A DNA stretch of 64,000 nucleotides from Gymnopilus junonius (GCA_015501075.1 JADNYJ010000158.1:1-64000), one strand, 5' to 3'. Positions 46,010 through 56,148 are shown, counted from the first letter of the stretch. Made by a program: numbers and translations. Notes: generated from the letters alone by a model not told the origin.

Positions 46010-46259
46010 TGTTGTGATGTTTGGATGGTTGGATTTCTGTTAAGAAAAAGGCTGGGTTGTGTCAGTGACAGGTGTGTAAGAAGCATGCTAAAAAAGGAAA
46101 GCACTGCTAAAAATACCTGCACCAGACATGGAATTAACCCCTTAAGGGCAATTTGTCCAGACAGCGACAGATGTCTGGGCCCACATGACAAGGCCCTATA
46201 CAATGTTGCGCATGGTAGTGAACAATTGTGGGAGAGTGTTCTGTCTTGCAATGAACAGC

Positions 46260-46425
46260 TGTGGTCAATGTTCTGCCTAATGGCGAACTATCTTCCCAGG
46301 TAGAAGTAAGCTACAGACTGATGCTAAGCAGGTTCTGCACAATGGCGAACAATGCTAGACAGGTTCTGCCCTAAGGCAAACTCAATGTCCAGCAGGTTCT
46401 GCCAATGGCGAACAGCATGCTTTGC
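46260..46425. repeat. Degenerate tandem repeat in the copia leader
   Basis: A unit resembling CAGGTTCTGCCnAATGGCGAAC recurs about four times (near 46270, 46330, 46365, 46397) between Gag and the primer site, with variable spacing of roughly 35-60 bp. Confidence 0.55.
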
Positions 46426-46428
46426 TAT

Positions 46429-46442
46429 CAGGGCCCATAACC
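46429..46442 (-). other. Primer-binding site of copia type
   Basis: Minus-strand GGTTATGGGCCCTG directly follows the 5' LTR. It resembles the Drosophila copia site, which pairs with the anticodon-side half of initiator tRNA-Met rather than with the tRNA 3' end (from memory of the family). Confidence 0.65.
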
Positions 46443-46873
46443 TATCGAGCAGCAAGTTGTACATACAGTGAGCAACCACTGTATGCACGATGCACTCTGC
46501 ATAGTATCAATGTAGCTACTAGCTTACCTGGGTTGTGAGAGGCTAGTGCTAAGGTGACTACTTAGGCTACTACTTAGAAGTGCAAATGACTTAGATTAGG
46601 ACGCTGTTTAGAGGTCCTTATATACCTACAGGACATGCAGTGACTAACTACATATGAGTAATGCATAAGGCAATTACTCAGCTAATTACTATGTAATTAC
46701 TAATATTTACTCATAAGATGAGTAATATGCTCACTAAGTGATCACATGTTTCAGTCATATAAGATGACTGTGATACTCTGTCGTCACTGGATCTAGTTGC
46801 ATATAGATGTGTCTGATCATGCGTGTCATGTGAGTCATGTGATGTAGTCACATGGACACTTATTGTGTCAACA
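46443..46873 (-). repeat. 5' LTR of copia element
   Basis: 431 bp, TGTTGACACA...CTCGATA on the minus strand, paired with 40696-41127. The single length difference is one base lost in the GAGGTCC site near 46613. Confidence 0.93.
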
Positions 46874-46878
46874 CAGTT

Positions 46879-48488
46879 GACACCAAAAAGACTGCAAAAC
46901 TCATTCTCTGAAGAGTAAAGACCAGAAATGGCTTTGAAAGAGCTGGTATGTCTCTTTCTGGAGAAGGTAAAGATCAGATTTACTTCAGACATCTACTGAA
47001 ATCACATCATTTAGACTGAGCCTAACATCTGTGATAATTGTTAAGTTCTTGATGATCTAAATGAAGGGAAGGGTGGAGCAGGCAGAGGAGATCCACATTG
47101 GAGCTATGGCAGAGTATGTCGGTGTTGGAGTTGGTCTTAGCATAAACATATGTAGACATAGGGTTGAGACTTCAGCTTCAATGTATGTGTTGCACTCCAT
47201 TGTCTGGACATTGTCTCGAATGTTGGAGTCAGATCAGACTGAGAGAGCAGAGTAGAGGGCATAGATTGATTAATGAACAATATATGAACTAAGGTACCTA
47301 ATAATAGTTCTAAGGTTTTTATACTATGGAGGAAACTAAGCAGAGACTGTACATGTACTAGTAAGCAGGTAGACATGTAAGTTATTCTGCACTGTTTGAA
47401 GTTCTCTAGCTACATGTAATGTAAGTGTCTACATGTTCTAGGACTTGTAATATTTCGAGGAGATCATAAGGTCAGAGTTTGTATAGTCAGAGATCAGAGT
47501 TGGTCAGAGGCATGTATATAACAATAATGGAACTGTTCTATGTCCACAATGTGATACATCTGTTACACTTGGGAGTGTCAGAATCAAGAAGTTCAATAAA
47601 TGGCACCTCAATAGTCAGAAGTGTAAATAAAAAGAAAAGCAGCACTCTACAGAAAACTCAGGAAGCTGCACATCAGTTTTTTGCCCCTCATCTTGCAACA
47701 GCCCCAGCTCCTAGTCCATCAGCTTCCCATCTACTTGTCAAACCAGCATCTACACCCCTACACAATGGTCAGAGCTTTGGGCTTACAAGTAGAACTGCAA
47801 CAATCAACCTATTGCGAGCAATTTCGGTATTCTACAACCATCCAAATGACCTGATATAGCATGCCCTATGACTTCTGTGCTTCTCAAAATTTTTTTGCCA
47901 AAATTCAACAGCTACTAAAGTCAGTTGATGTTGCTGATGATGACTGCCCACTTGCATGCTTTCAGGAAGTTTTGAAGGATCTGTTGGACCAGGGGAGGAT
48001 GCTTGGGAATTTGGAATAGAAATAATTGATACTTGCATTAGCCCAAAAGATGAGATCCATAGCAGCATTGTATCCACTGATGAAGCTGGCATCTTCATGG
48101 ACTTATTCAGGAAGATTGAGGCCCAGGTCCAGGGGATACTCAGCAAAGTTCAAAGCAAGTATGCACAGCACTGGTGTCACAGCAGAAGTGAAATGTAGCC
48201 ATTGATATCAAAGACTTTGTTCTTTTCTCAGAACTGGGCTTCAGTATCTACAAGATTGACTGATGTACTTGCAAAAAAGGTTGATGAAATGGTGAGTGAC
48301 ATTGACTCTGCATTCCTGAATAATGATTGCGATGGAAGATCAGTGATTTCTTAAATTGCTGACCATTGGAGAAAAACCTACTCTTTTTATAATGTGGGAC
48401 ATCCAGCCCCCATTGATATCATCATAGTCTGGTTCTCGCAAAGTGTGACTTACAACAACAGTGGCATTGGATGCATTTCCTCCTGATA
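46879..48488. other. Degenerate sequence of unknown origin
   Basis: Scattered open segments on the plus strand (for example LLVKPASTPLHNGQSFGL near 47730, DDDCPLACFQEVLKDLLDQ near 47940, ISPKDEIHSSIVSTDEAG near 48040) look like decayed coding sequence. They share no frame and no recognised domain. It is probably the remains of an older mobile element. Confidence 0.4.
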
Positions 48489-48491
48489 TTA

Positions 48492-48956
48492 GAGTCTGTT
48501 CGGTAACCATAATCATAATCGATTATGATTATTGATGGCAGCCGGACTTATCCGCAAGCCAAATTGGGAATCTGTCACAAATCGTCACGACCGATAAGAT
48601 AGCCTGATATTCGCCTCCCGCACTCAGCCTCACGGCAAAAACGCATTGAACGCGTGTTCGACATCCCCACTCAACTTTGAATTATGATACTCTTGTCTCC
48701 AGTACAACGGGGATGCATAAATCGTTGTAGCAATACCAATAACATTGACAAGATACGCAGCAGCTAGTATTAGCTGCCGCCGCCGTGTTTCTGGTGGAGG
48801 CGGAGGCATGAAAAGAAGTGCGGGCGACGATAAGATGCGCAGGAGATCGCTTGATAAGGCGTGCGTGACGGGATGACTCAATTTGGCGAGCGGCGGAAAG
48901 TGCCGGCTGCCATCAATAATCATAATCGATTATGATTATGGTTACCGAACAGACTC
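48492..48956. mobile_element. PIF/Harbinger-type MITE with perfect 54-bp TIRs
   Basis: The terminal repeats 48492-48545 and 48903-48956 are identical over 54 bp (GAGTCTGTTCGGTAACC outermost) and include a self-palindrome AATCATAATCGATTATGATT. The 3-bp target duplication is TTA (48489-48491 and 48957-48959), as for PIF/Harbinger. The perfect ends suggest recent insertion. Confidence 0.87.
48630..48923 (-). pseudogene. N-terminal remnant of Harbinger-type transposase
   Basis: The frame inside the MITE contains PPPPPETRRRQLILAAAYLV and SPLYWRQEYHNSKLSGDV. This resembles the start of mushroom PIF/Harbinger (DDE superfamily) transposases as I recall them. It then jumps to VEHAFNAFLP and stops, with no DDE catalytic residues. 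The element is therefore an internal-deletion derivative. Confidence 0.6.
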
Positions 48957-48959
48957 TTA

Positions 48960-49165
48960 GTGTCAGTGAACTCATCATAAAGCCAGAGAATATTGACCTG
49001 AATGATCAAATGATAGATGATGTTTATAAAAGCTTCAGAGAATAACTTACAAGATCCATTGTCAACTGATGACTCGAAGTTGCAATTCTCCATAAAAACC
49101 CGCATTTTTGGACCGTAGACAATCTTTGCTATATTTATTGATTTTCCACTCCCTGGTAGCATTCC
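48960..49165 (-). pseudogene. Coding remnant with P-loop-like motif
   Basis: Minus-strand MLPGSGKSINIAKIVYG followed by INILWLYDEFTDTKS runs up to the MITE insertion point. GSGKS resembles a Walker A loop, but there is too little sequence to name a family. The Harbinger MITE interrupts or abuts it. Confidence 0.3.
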
Positions 49166-49913
49166 AAGCCAAGCCCCGAGCGATTTTGATATCCCTTGAC
49201 GCCGAACAAGGAGATCAAAAGCTGTTGACGCACTTGAAGAATCTTAAGTCTCAAGTCTCAAGACGGCGAGGGGGGCAGAGAAAAGGGACTTATCCCTGAA
49301 TCAGATAAAAGTGGGGTGCAGTGACTAGAGTATACTTTAGGTCGAGTACTATCAGGGCCAAAAGAGAAAGAGTAAGCAGTGCACTAGCTAGTGTATTCTC
49401 ACAAGCGGTCAGTCAAAAGGTCGGGGAAAAAATAGTCCAATTAGGATTTGGGATTCATGATTCAGGAGACGAGACGGGGGATGTAAGATATAAGGTGTAA
49501 AGACAAACCCCACGTTTCTCATTAAATCGGGGGTGCCCTATCGCCATCCAGCGTCAACGCACTCTCAACGCCAGGCAAATCGCTCACATTGTCAGAGAAG
49601 GGCCTCACACATCATGGTCCGATGAAGTCATCGGTATCATAAGCCTATAGATACCATAGTATGCACAGCAGTCTGCCTTGGCTCGCATAAAAGACAGTGG
49701 GCGCGGAACGAACGAGAAGACTGAACATGCACAGTATCACACCACAGGAAAACCGCCAGCACACAAGAACGAGAGCATATTGCCTATATTTTAAACGCGG
49801 TCATCATAGAGTGGTGTATATAGAACAAAATGCATTGCATAAGTGGAGACACGACCGCCAAACCCTGACTCAACGAACCAGAAAGCAAACTAGCGAGCGA
49901 GCGAGTAAATAGC
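49166..49913. other. Intergenic, 3' flank of ribosomal protein gene
   Basis: No gene is supported. Base composition returns to genic level here, marking the right edge of the transposon island. Confidence 0.4.
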
Positions 49914-50562
49914 TCAAGCAACGAGGGTGGAGGCAGTAGCAGAGTCGTACTTGAAAGTAGGAGGGATCTGCTGCTTGGTCTTGTAGTACCGCGCGAGACG
50001 GTGGATCCTAGACTCGATGAGGATAAGACGGAACTTGGAGTCCTTGTCTTTCCTGTTAACCTCGAGATGCTTGCGGACGGCAACCGCCTTTTTGATGAGG
50101 TGCCAGAGGTCCTCAGGGATGGATGGGCCAAGTCCTATCCCCAAACAAAAGGCATGTGTGTAATGTTACACATAGAGAAATACGACAGAGAAAGAGGGGA
50201 TGGAAAGAGAGAGAAAAGGAGGAAGAGCGCAGTGCATGAGTGTTCGGTCAGTGAGGAGTGCAGAAGAAGGGCGTACCTTGGGCCTTGAGGATACGGAGGA
50301 TCTTGTTACCGGTGACGAAGCGGACTTGGGGTATACCCTGAGCGTCACGGAGCTGGACACCGATCTGGGAGGGAGTGAGACCCTTGCGGGCGAGTTTGAC
50401 GATTTGGTCGGTGACTTCCTCGGGAGTGACCTTGAGCCACGAAGGAGGAGCGCGGACGTAAGGCAGGGCGGAGGACGCTATGACCAAGTTCAGCTTTGAA
50501 GAAAAATAAAGAGTTAAAAAAAACGAACAAATGCCCTTTCCGGGAGCGTGCATGCGACCCAT
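49914..50562 (-). CDS. RPS13: Small-subunit ribosomal protein uS15 (RPS13)
   Basis: A structural component of the 40S subunit. The first exon reads [11 protein letters not shown] from ATG 50562. An intron with donor GTTCGT leads to [38 protein letters not shown], and [20 protein letters not shown]. After a second intron of about 130 bp come [34 protein letters not shown] and [11 protein letters not shown] with TGA at 49914-49916. The length is the expected 151 residues and all conserved blocks are intact. It is divergent from the eS6 gene. Confidence 0.95.
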
Positions 50563-50959
50563 TTTGAATCTAGGAGACCGTGAGGACGAGCCCAACAAAA
50601 ATAACAGAGGGACTGCTTACAAGTTGAGGAAGATTGACGGTCTTGAGGGAGGGTTTCTTGTCGGTCGATACGATCAGCACGACAAATCGAGGCGGGTGCA
50701 AACAGCAGGGCGAACGGAAGATGCCGAGCGGTGGCTGAAGCTACTGTACAGTCGCAAACCTTAATTGGCGGGCAGGAAGTTGTTGTTTGTCCGTGTTACT
50801 TGCGCATCCAGCAGGCCCCCTTCCACTATCCCTCATCGCCCATCGCAAGAGGTAAGGTACCGTTCACGGTGTCCCATCGACTTTCCCTGCAAGGTGCGAT
50901 GAGCTCGAGATTTATACGTCATGGAGGAATGCTGACTTTTTGTTGTTTTTGCTTTTAGT
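50563..50959. promoter_or_regulatory. Shared promoter of two ribosomal protein genes
   Basis: Only 397 bp separate the ATGs of RPS13 (minus) and RPS6 (plus). The region carries pyrimidine/T-rich blocks near the RPS6 start (TTTTTGTTGTTTTTGCTTTT, about 50937-50956), as expected for ribosomal protein promoters. No specific factor site is claimed. Confidence 0.6.
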
Positions 50960-51909
50960 ATGAAGATCAACATTGCCAGTGAGCATTTTGTTTTACGCCC
51001 AGTCTGCTTCTGGTCGTCTGACACACCCATTAGACCCCGCAACTGGGGCCCAAAAACTCCTCGACCTCGATGATGAGAAAAGATAGTGCGTGCCTTCTCT
51101 CTCTATCACCCCACCCCGCTAACTCAACCATCCAGCCGTGTCTTCTACGACAAGAAAATGTCCCAAGAAGTCCCCGCCGACTCCATCGGCGACGAATGGA
51201 AAGGCTACATCTTCCGCATCACCGGCGGAAACGACAAGCAAGGTTTCCCAATGAAACAGGGTGTCCTCCTCCCTTACCGCGTCAAGCTCCTCCTCTCCGA
51301 CGGGCACTCGTGCTACCGCATCCGCCGCGCGGGTGAGCGCCGCCGCAAGTCCGTCCGCGGCTGCATTGTAGGTCCCGATATCGCCGTCCTCTCCGTCGTC
51401 ATCGTCAAGCAGGGCGAGCAGGAGATCCCTGGGTTGACGGACACCGTGCTCCCTAAGCGTCTTGGGCCTAAGCGTGCGACTAAGATCAGGAGAATGTTCA
51501 ACTTGACCAAGGAGGATGATGTTAGGAAGTATGTTGTGCGAAGGGAGGTTACCAGCAAGAAGAAGGAGGGTGCTAAGCCTTACACCAAGGCGTAAGTTTC
51601 CTGTCTTTATGGCTTCTTTTTGTTCTGGGCGACTTATCATCTCCTGTAGCCCTAAGATTCAAAGATTGGTCACGCCCGAACGCCTCCAACGCCGTCGCCA
51701 CCTCCTCTCCCTCAAGCGCAGAAAGATCGAGAAGCAGAAGGAACAAAAGGCCGAATACGAGTACGTCATTTTCTTACTTCCCTCTCATGTTAAATCCCAA
51801 TCTTATGCCCCTCTTCTTCCCTTTTCCTAGTGTTCTGCTTGCCAAGCGCGTCGCGGAGAAAAAGGCCAAGGTTGCCGCTATCAAGGCCGCCCACCACAAG
51901 ACCGCCTAA
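50960..51909 (+). CDS. RPS6: Small-subunit ribosomal protein eS6 (RPS6)
   Basis: A 40S component and the classic S6-kinase target. The first exon is the short MKINIA from ATG 50960. Then come [113 protein letters not shown] (this copy reads [10 protein letters not shown]) and the terminal [14 protein letters not shown] with TAA at 51907-51909. Four GT...AG introns join without error. The C-terminus lacks the serine cluster of animal eS6, as is usual in fungi, so phosphorylation there is limited. Confidence 0.95.
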
Positions 51910-52570
51910 ACATCTACGCTTTTCCTTCGCTCTGCGCTCTATGGTCGACACGTACATATATACGTCTTGCCTGAGGGGTTTCGTGGCTTGTTAGATGGTC
52001 TGGGCTGGCTGACAGTGTTTAGCTTACTGGTGGTAGGGGGGACGTCGTATGGGGCTGATGAATCGCATGCTTTTTGTCTTTCCGGTGCCACGCTCAATGC
52101 TAATCTCCTTTCTCTCTCTTTGTGTCTCTTGTTTTCCTTTTCTTCCACTTTTTTACTTCATCTTCATCGTCGCACCTACGTGTCCCCCCCTCTTGCTCGT
52201 CGCTACTCGCTACATGCCATCGTCTCCCGTCACAGTATGCTGCTTTATTATGACCTTCACTATATGAAATTTCCCGTAAGCTCATGCTCTTTTTGAATGC
52301 GAACGATTGGCCATGGAAACAAATTCGAATGGGACTTTGAAATTCGAACTTGTAAGAATATATGCATGTAGGTTACATGCTTAAGGATTGGGAAAACGAT
52401 GTGGGCGGGCTGAGCCTGCTTGGACCAACGGTTCAAAACTGCAAACCCTCCGCAATGCACTCTCTGGTCTATTATTTAAAAATCAACTCTATTCTAAACT
52501 TGATCTCCAGCTCCTGACATTAATTTAATACAGTAATACCGAAAGAAAAGTCTAGTAAGTACTTAGTAGT
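51910..52570. other. Intergenic
   Basis: This is the 3' flank of RPS6. Pyrimidine-rich stretches are present but no gene is supported. Confidence 0.4.
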
Positions 52571-53100
52571 CTAGAATTTAAACCCCCCAGTAAGGTCCAT
52601 CACATTCTTCGGATCCCACAACTTGCTTGATAGCATGCAACCTGGGGAGGTTATTACCATACAGGAGCGCGAGCGGCGTATTCCCGAGCACGTAGTTGGG
52701 ATACCGTATATCGTCCCATAGGCTCTGACCTTCCACCACAGCGACAGCCTCGACTCGTTCGCGAGATCCCATAGGGCCGAGTTGAAATAGTCATCGTCGG
52801 CCGGAGAGGAGTAGGTCATCCATGGGTTGCATGGGTGACTGGCCGTGAGGGGTCGTGGGGGTACGCTGATGGCGCCGCCGCGGTGCTGTGGTTGAATGCG
52901 CCAAAGAAAGGTTCGATGCCTAGTAAGACGGAGGCAGATTTCTTGTCAGCGACGGCCTGTGCGTATGCGGCGTCGACTTGTTGTTGAATGGCGGCGATGA
53001 CGTACTGCTGTCTGCGACTGGGCACGGGCTGCATGCAAGTGCGTTTCTCACGGCCTGAGGGCGCAATCACTAAAATTGGATCGAACCTTTTATGACGGCA
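52571..53100 (-). pseudogene. FAD-linked oxidase (BBE-like), C-terminal remnant
   Basis: The tail of a berberine-bridge-type FAD oxidoreductase is recognisable: SVLLGIEPFFGAFNHST, WMTYSSPADDDYFNSALWDL, VEAVAVVEGQSLWDDIRYPN, YVLGNTPLALLYGNNLPRL and DPKNVMDLTGGFKF. The blocks lie in alternating frames, requiring shifts near 52818, 52760 and 52615. There is no upstream FAD-binding (PP-loop) region. It is a truncated relic. Confidence 0.75.
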
Positions 53101-53388
53101 GCCTGCTCCCACTTGTCGAGCCATTGTGATGACTGATCTCTTAGTTTTTTCTTCTACTCGACAATGACAGTGCATTTTCTGACAGAGATACGGTGACTCA
53201 GGCTGATATATTTTTTTAGACTATACATGCACTTCAACAAAACAAAAAATTTGAAGGGAGAAAGGTATGTGGCAAGTTATTCTTCACTTGATAACGGCTG
53301 AGGCAAACCACCAACCACTTCGGAAATATGATGGGCTATGAACTGGGCGGCTGTCTCTGGTGCCATTGAACGATGAATATTGACGTGT
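53101..53388. other. Intergenic
   Basis: No gene is supported between the oxidase relic and the first lectin gene. Confidence 0.4.
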
Positions 53389-54118
53389 TTAAAGGTCGTC
53401 AAAGGTCCACTGCTGCTTGGTATCGGTCTTGTCAAGTGTAGCGAGCTTGATCTAATAGGATAAGTATCAAGACACCATCCCTCATAATCAGTAACAGGTT
53501 CTTGTCATCTTCCAAAAGTAGTGTATTGTACGTACCAGAGTACCGTTGGTGCTGCTGTTCAAAGACCAAGCCAAAGCAGCATAGGGGACCTTGATGCTGC
53601 AAAGAACGCAACGATCAGTGGTTGTAATGAAGTTCAGAAGGGGGTGTAAACCAACATGAACTGGGTAGCATCATCGCTCTTGGGAATGATCTCAAAAATG
53701 GTAGGCGTATCATCAGAGACCTGGATGGCTTTACCCTGGGGTAAGGAAAAATCAGCCGACGCATATAACAAAATGCTTCAAATCAAGAACGAACACTGGT
53801 AGCATCGCCATCGAAGTATGCATATTTCTTGCCTCTTGCATCGACATTGTAGAGCGTGAACAGGTTCTTTCCAGGCAAGACAGGGTCGAACCTCCACTAC
53901 AGAGCATAAAACATCAGCTTGATGAACCATACTGGAGAACTAGTCAAAAGCCCATAACGCACATGCTGGTTACCATTCCCCTTGGCACGGTCCTCATAAC
54001 CCAGGTGGTATCCCTGGACATTCTTGAATCCGACAGTGTCGAGGTCGACAACGCGGTCTGTGTAGGCCACGGAGTAGATAATTTTGATGGATTTGAAGAC
54101 CTTGTTCTTGTTACTCAT
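53389..54118 (-). CDS. Ricin-B-like beta-trefoil lectin, copy 1 (CNL-like)
   Basis: The start is ATG 54118 and the stop TAA is at 53389-53391, with five exons and about 145 residues. There is no signal peptide, as usual for cytoplasmic mushroom lectins. Blocks seen are IIYSVAYTDRVVDLD, VQGYHLGYED, KGNGNQHVWRFDPV, LFTLYNVDARGKKYAYFDGD, PTIFEIIPKS and the last trefoil strand KQQWTFDDL with its QxW motif. The pattern (VDL near the start, GxxNQxW in the first subdomain, Q-W-F at the end) matches Clitocybe nebularis lectin-type proteins. Those bind carbohydrates and serve in defence against grazers; the sugar specificity of this copy is unknown. Confidence 0.75.
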
Positions 54119-55431
54119 TGCTGCTGCAAGTAGAACCTTTGATATACAGGGGAGTATTTGGCAAAGGGAGCTGTGGGGTGTTGCAAGTATGATTTTTTCT
54201 CCTATGCTTTTAAGTGTTTTACAACAATGCTGTTTACATTAGGAAAGCAATAGATAAGGAAGTCTTAAAGACAGGGAGCTATATTGGGGTCATGAGGCCT
54301 GCCACCTGAGGCGTCTATGTCTGCGCAGGTACACGCCTGTCTATCAGTCAGCCTTGATAATGCTAACAGCTCCATACAATATGTGGGAGGTCCATTTAGT
54401 CGGTGTGAGAAGCGTCAATTTTTTCTAATCGAATTCAACTTTGAGAGTAAGCTTCTGAATTAAATCAGGATCCCAAAGCAGTGGTTGACGTTTTAATTCA
54501 CAAGGTTCCAGTTCGAGATATTGAGATATCAATGGCTCCAACCGAGGTAATGATATATCAACTCCTCATTAACGATGATAATTGAGCTAATGATTTCTGC
54601 AGTTTTTGAATTTAGAGAGTCCATTCGTTATCTAGGTGCGAGGTTAACTTGTTCGTAGATTCCCACTTTGCGTATTATTGATTCCCAAGTGCTTGCCTGA
54701 TAAGAGTGTACATCAGTGGGGAAATGTTAGCCTGAATGGGGCCAGGAAGGCGAGATTCTGTAACTAAATATGTTCTTAGATCTCTGTCTCTACCCTAGAC
54801 AAGGTGTGTGAACCATTCTTTCAAAAACACTAAGCCGGTTTTCCTCAAAGCGTTTACATGGAGTGTGAATTTAGAAGGAGGGACGGAGCTTTAGTATCAC
54901 CGGACGTTTAAAATATACTACTGACTGACCAAAAAAAAAGGCGCCTGTCTGCCCCTGGGCGCTTTCCTTTATGCATGTGTAATCGTGGCTGGTATTGGCT
55001 TAAAGAGGCTTTACAAGAATAGGTGAAACTGCGGACTAAAATTGGTAGGTTTCTTTACATTGAACCGAGGTCAGAAGATGTGGTGCAATACAGGCGACAT
55101 TAAGCCGGTGACATATGCAGAGCAGGGCATGATAAGATGGGAATAGAATAACTTGACAAGGAGACGATGTATCTGATAGAGTTCGACGCAATGAACAGCC
55201 GGTAGATCCAGTCTTTAGCTGGTTGAGAGGCTTGAACCTCGAGCGGAGTAGTGAAAGTCAAACTCAACACAAATTCAGGGTATATTCATCTTTGCAAATA
55301 ACAGGGTTTCTAGGTGGTTTTATACTGGAACAAATAGAAATTGGAGACGAGAGATGGGAAGCTTCTGTTCACTTTATCCGCCCATCAAGCTTGTCTCGGG
55401 GCGTTGATTAGACGGCGGCAGGTTAGCCACA
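54119..55431. other. Spacer between lectin genes, 1.3 kb
   Basis: It contains the promoter of copy 1 and the 3' flank of copy 2. No further gene is supported. Confidence 0.45.
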
Positions 55432-56148
55432 TTAGAGGTCCTCGAAGGTCCACTGCTGCTTGGCGTCATTATGGTTAAGCCCAGCGAGCTTAATCTAGTA
55501 ACGGAATATAAGACCTCCAAGTTGGTATCATCAAAAGAGGAGACGTAGTACCTCTGTGCCATTGTTTCCATTGTCAAGAACCAAAGCGGATGAAGTATGG
55601 GGAACCTTAATGCTATGGAAGGTCAGACAGATTTTAACAAGCATTCACGCTGTTGATGGTGACAAAATAACGAACATATACTGGGAGGCACCTTGGCTCT
55701 TTGGGGTAATCTCAAAGACGGTGGGAGTAAGAGAGTCCTGAATAGCTTTGCCCTGGGCATAAATATTCGGAAGAAGTAAGCAGAATACAGCGTAAAGTAA
55801 GGGATCAGATAAATATACGAACGTTGTTGGCATCGCCTTCAAACCCGGCATAAGAGTTGCCTCTGACATTGTAGAGCGTGAATAGGTTCGAATCCTGACT
55901 GGGCAAAATGGGGTCGACCCTCCACTATATACGGGCCATCATCGGCATTAATTCTATTATATATAGAGGGAGAATAAACGTACATGCTGGTTATTATTCC
56001 CCTTGGCAGGATCTTCATGACCAAGGTGGTATCCCTGGACCTTGGTAAGACCGATGGCGTCGAGGTCGACGACCTGGTCGGAGTAGGCCACAGAGTGGAT
56101 GATTTTAATATCTCTGAAAAGCTTGTTGTTGTTGTTGCTGCCGCTCAT
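55432..56148 (-). CDS. Ricin-B-like beta-trefoil lectin, copy 2 (CNL-like)
   Basis: This tandem paralogue of the gene at 53389-54118 has the same exon layout. It starts at ATG 56148 with an asparagine-rich SGSNNNNKLF and ends QQWTFEDL with TAA at 55432-55434. Shared blocks are IIHSVAYSDQVVDLD, VQGYHLGHED, GNNNQH, LFTLYNVRGNSYAGFEGD and PTVFEITPKS. Surface loops differ most (for example KVPHTSSALVLDNGNNG against KVPYAALAWSLNSSTNG), which suggests different ligand specificity. All introns follow GT...AG. Confidence 0.75.

Larger units (their letters stand above)
40696..46873 (-). mobile_element. Ty1/copia LTR retrotransposon, degenerate
   Basis: This 6.18-kb element lies on the minus strand between two LTRs of 432 and 431 bp, with a perfect 5-bp target duplication CAGTT at 40691-40695 and 46874-46878. 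The gene order on the minus strand is Gag, protease, integrase remnant, reverse transcriptase, RNase H, the copia order. A copia-type primer site and a polypurine tract are in the right places. The integrase catalytic core is missing and the reverse transcriptase is broken into short frames, so the element is not autonomous. Confidence 0.95.

Noticed and set aside
45842..46303. Plus-strand 153-codon frame
   Set aside because: It is antisense to copia Gag and its leader.
50001..50499. Plus-strand frames of 95 and 99 codons
   Set aside because: They are antisense to the highly conserved RPS13 exons.
55885..55895. GGTTCGAATCC, resembling a tRNA T-loop
   Set aside because: It lies in a lectin exon and has no acceptor stem, D-arm or anticodon arm around it.
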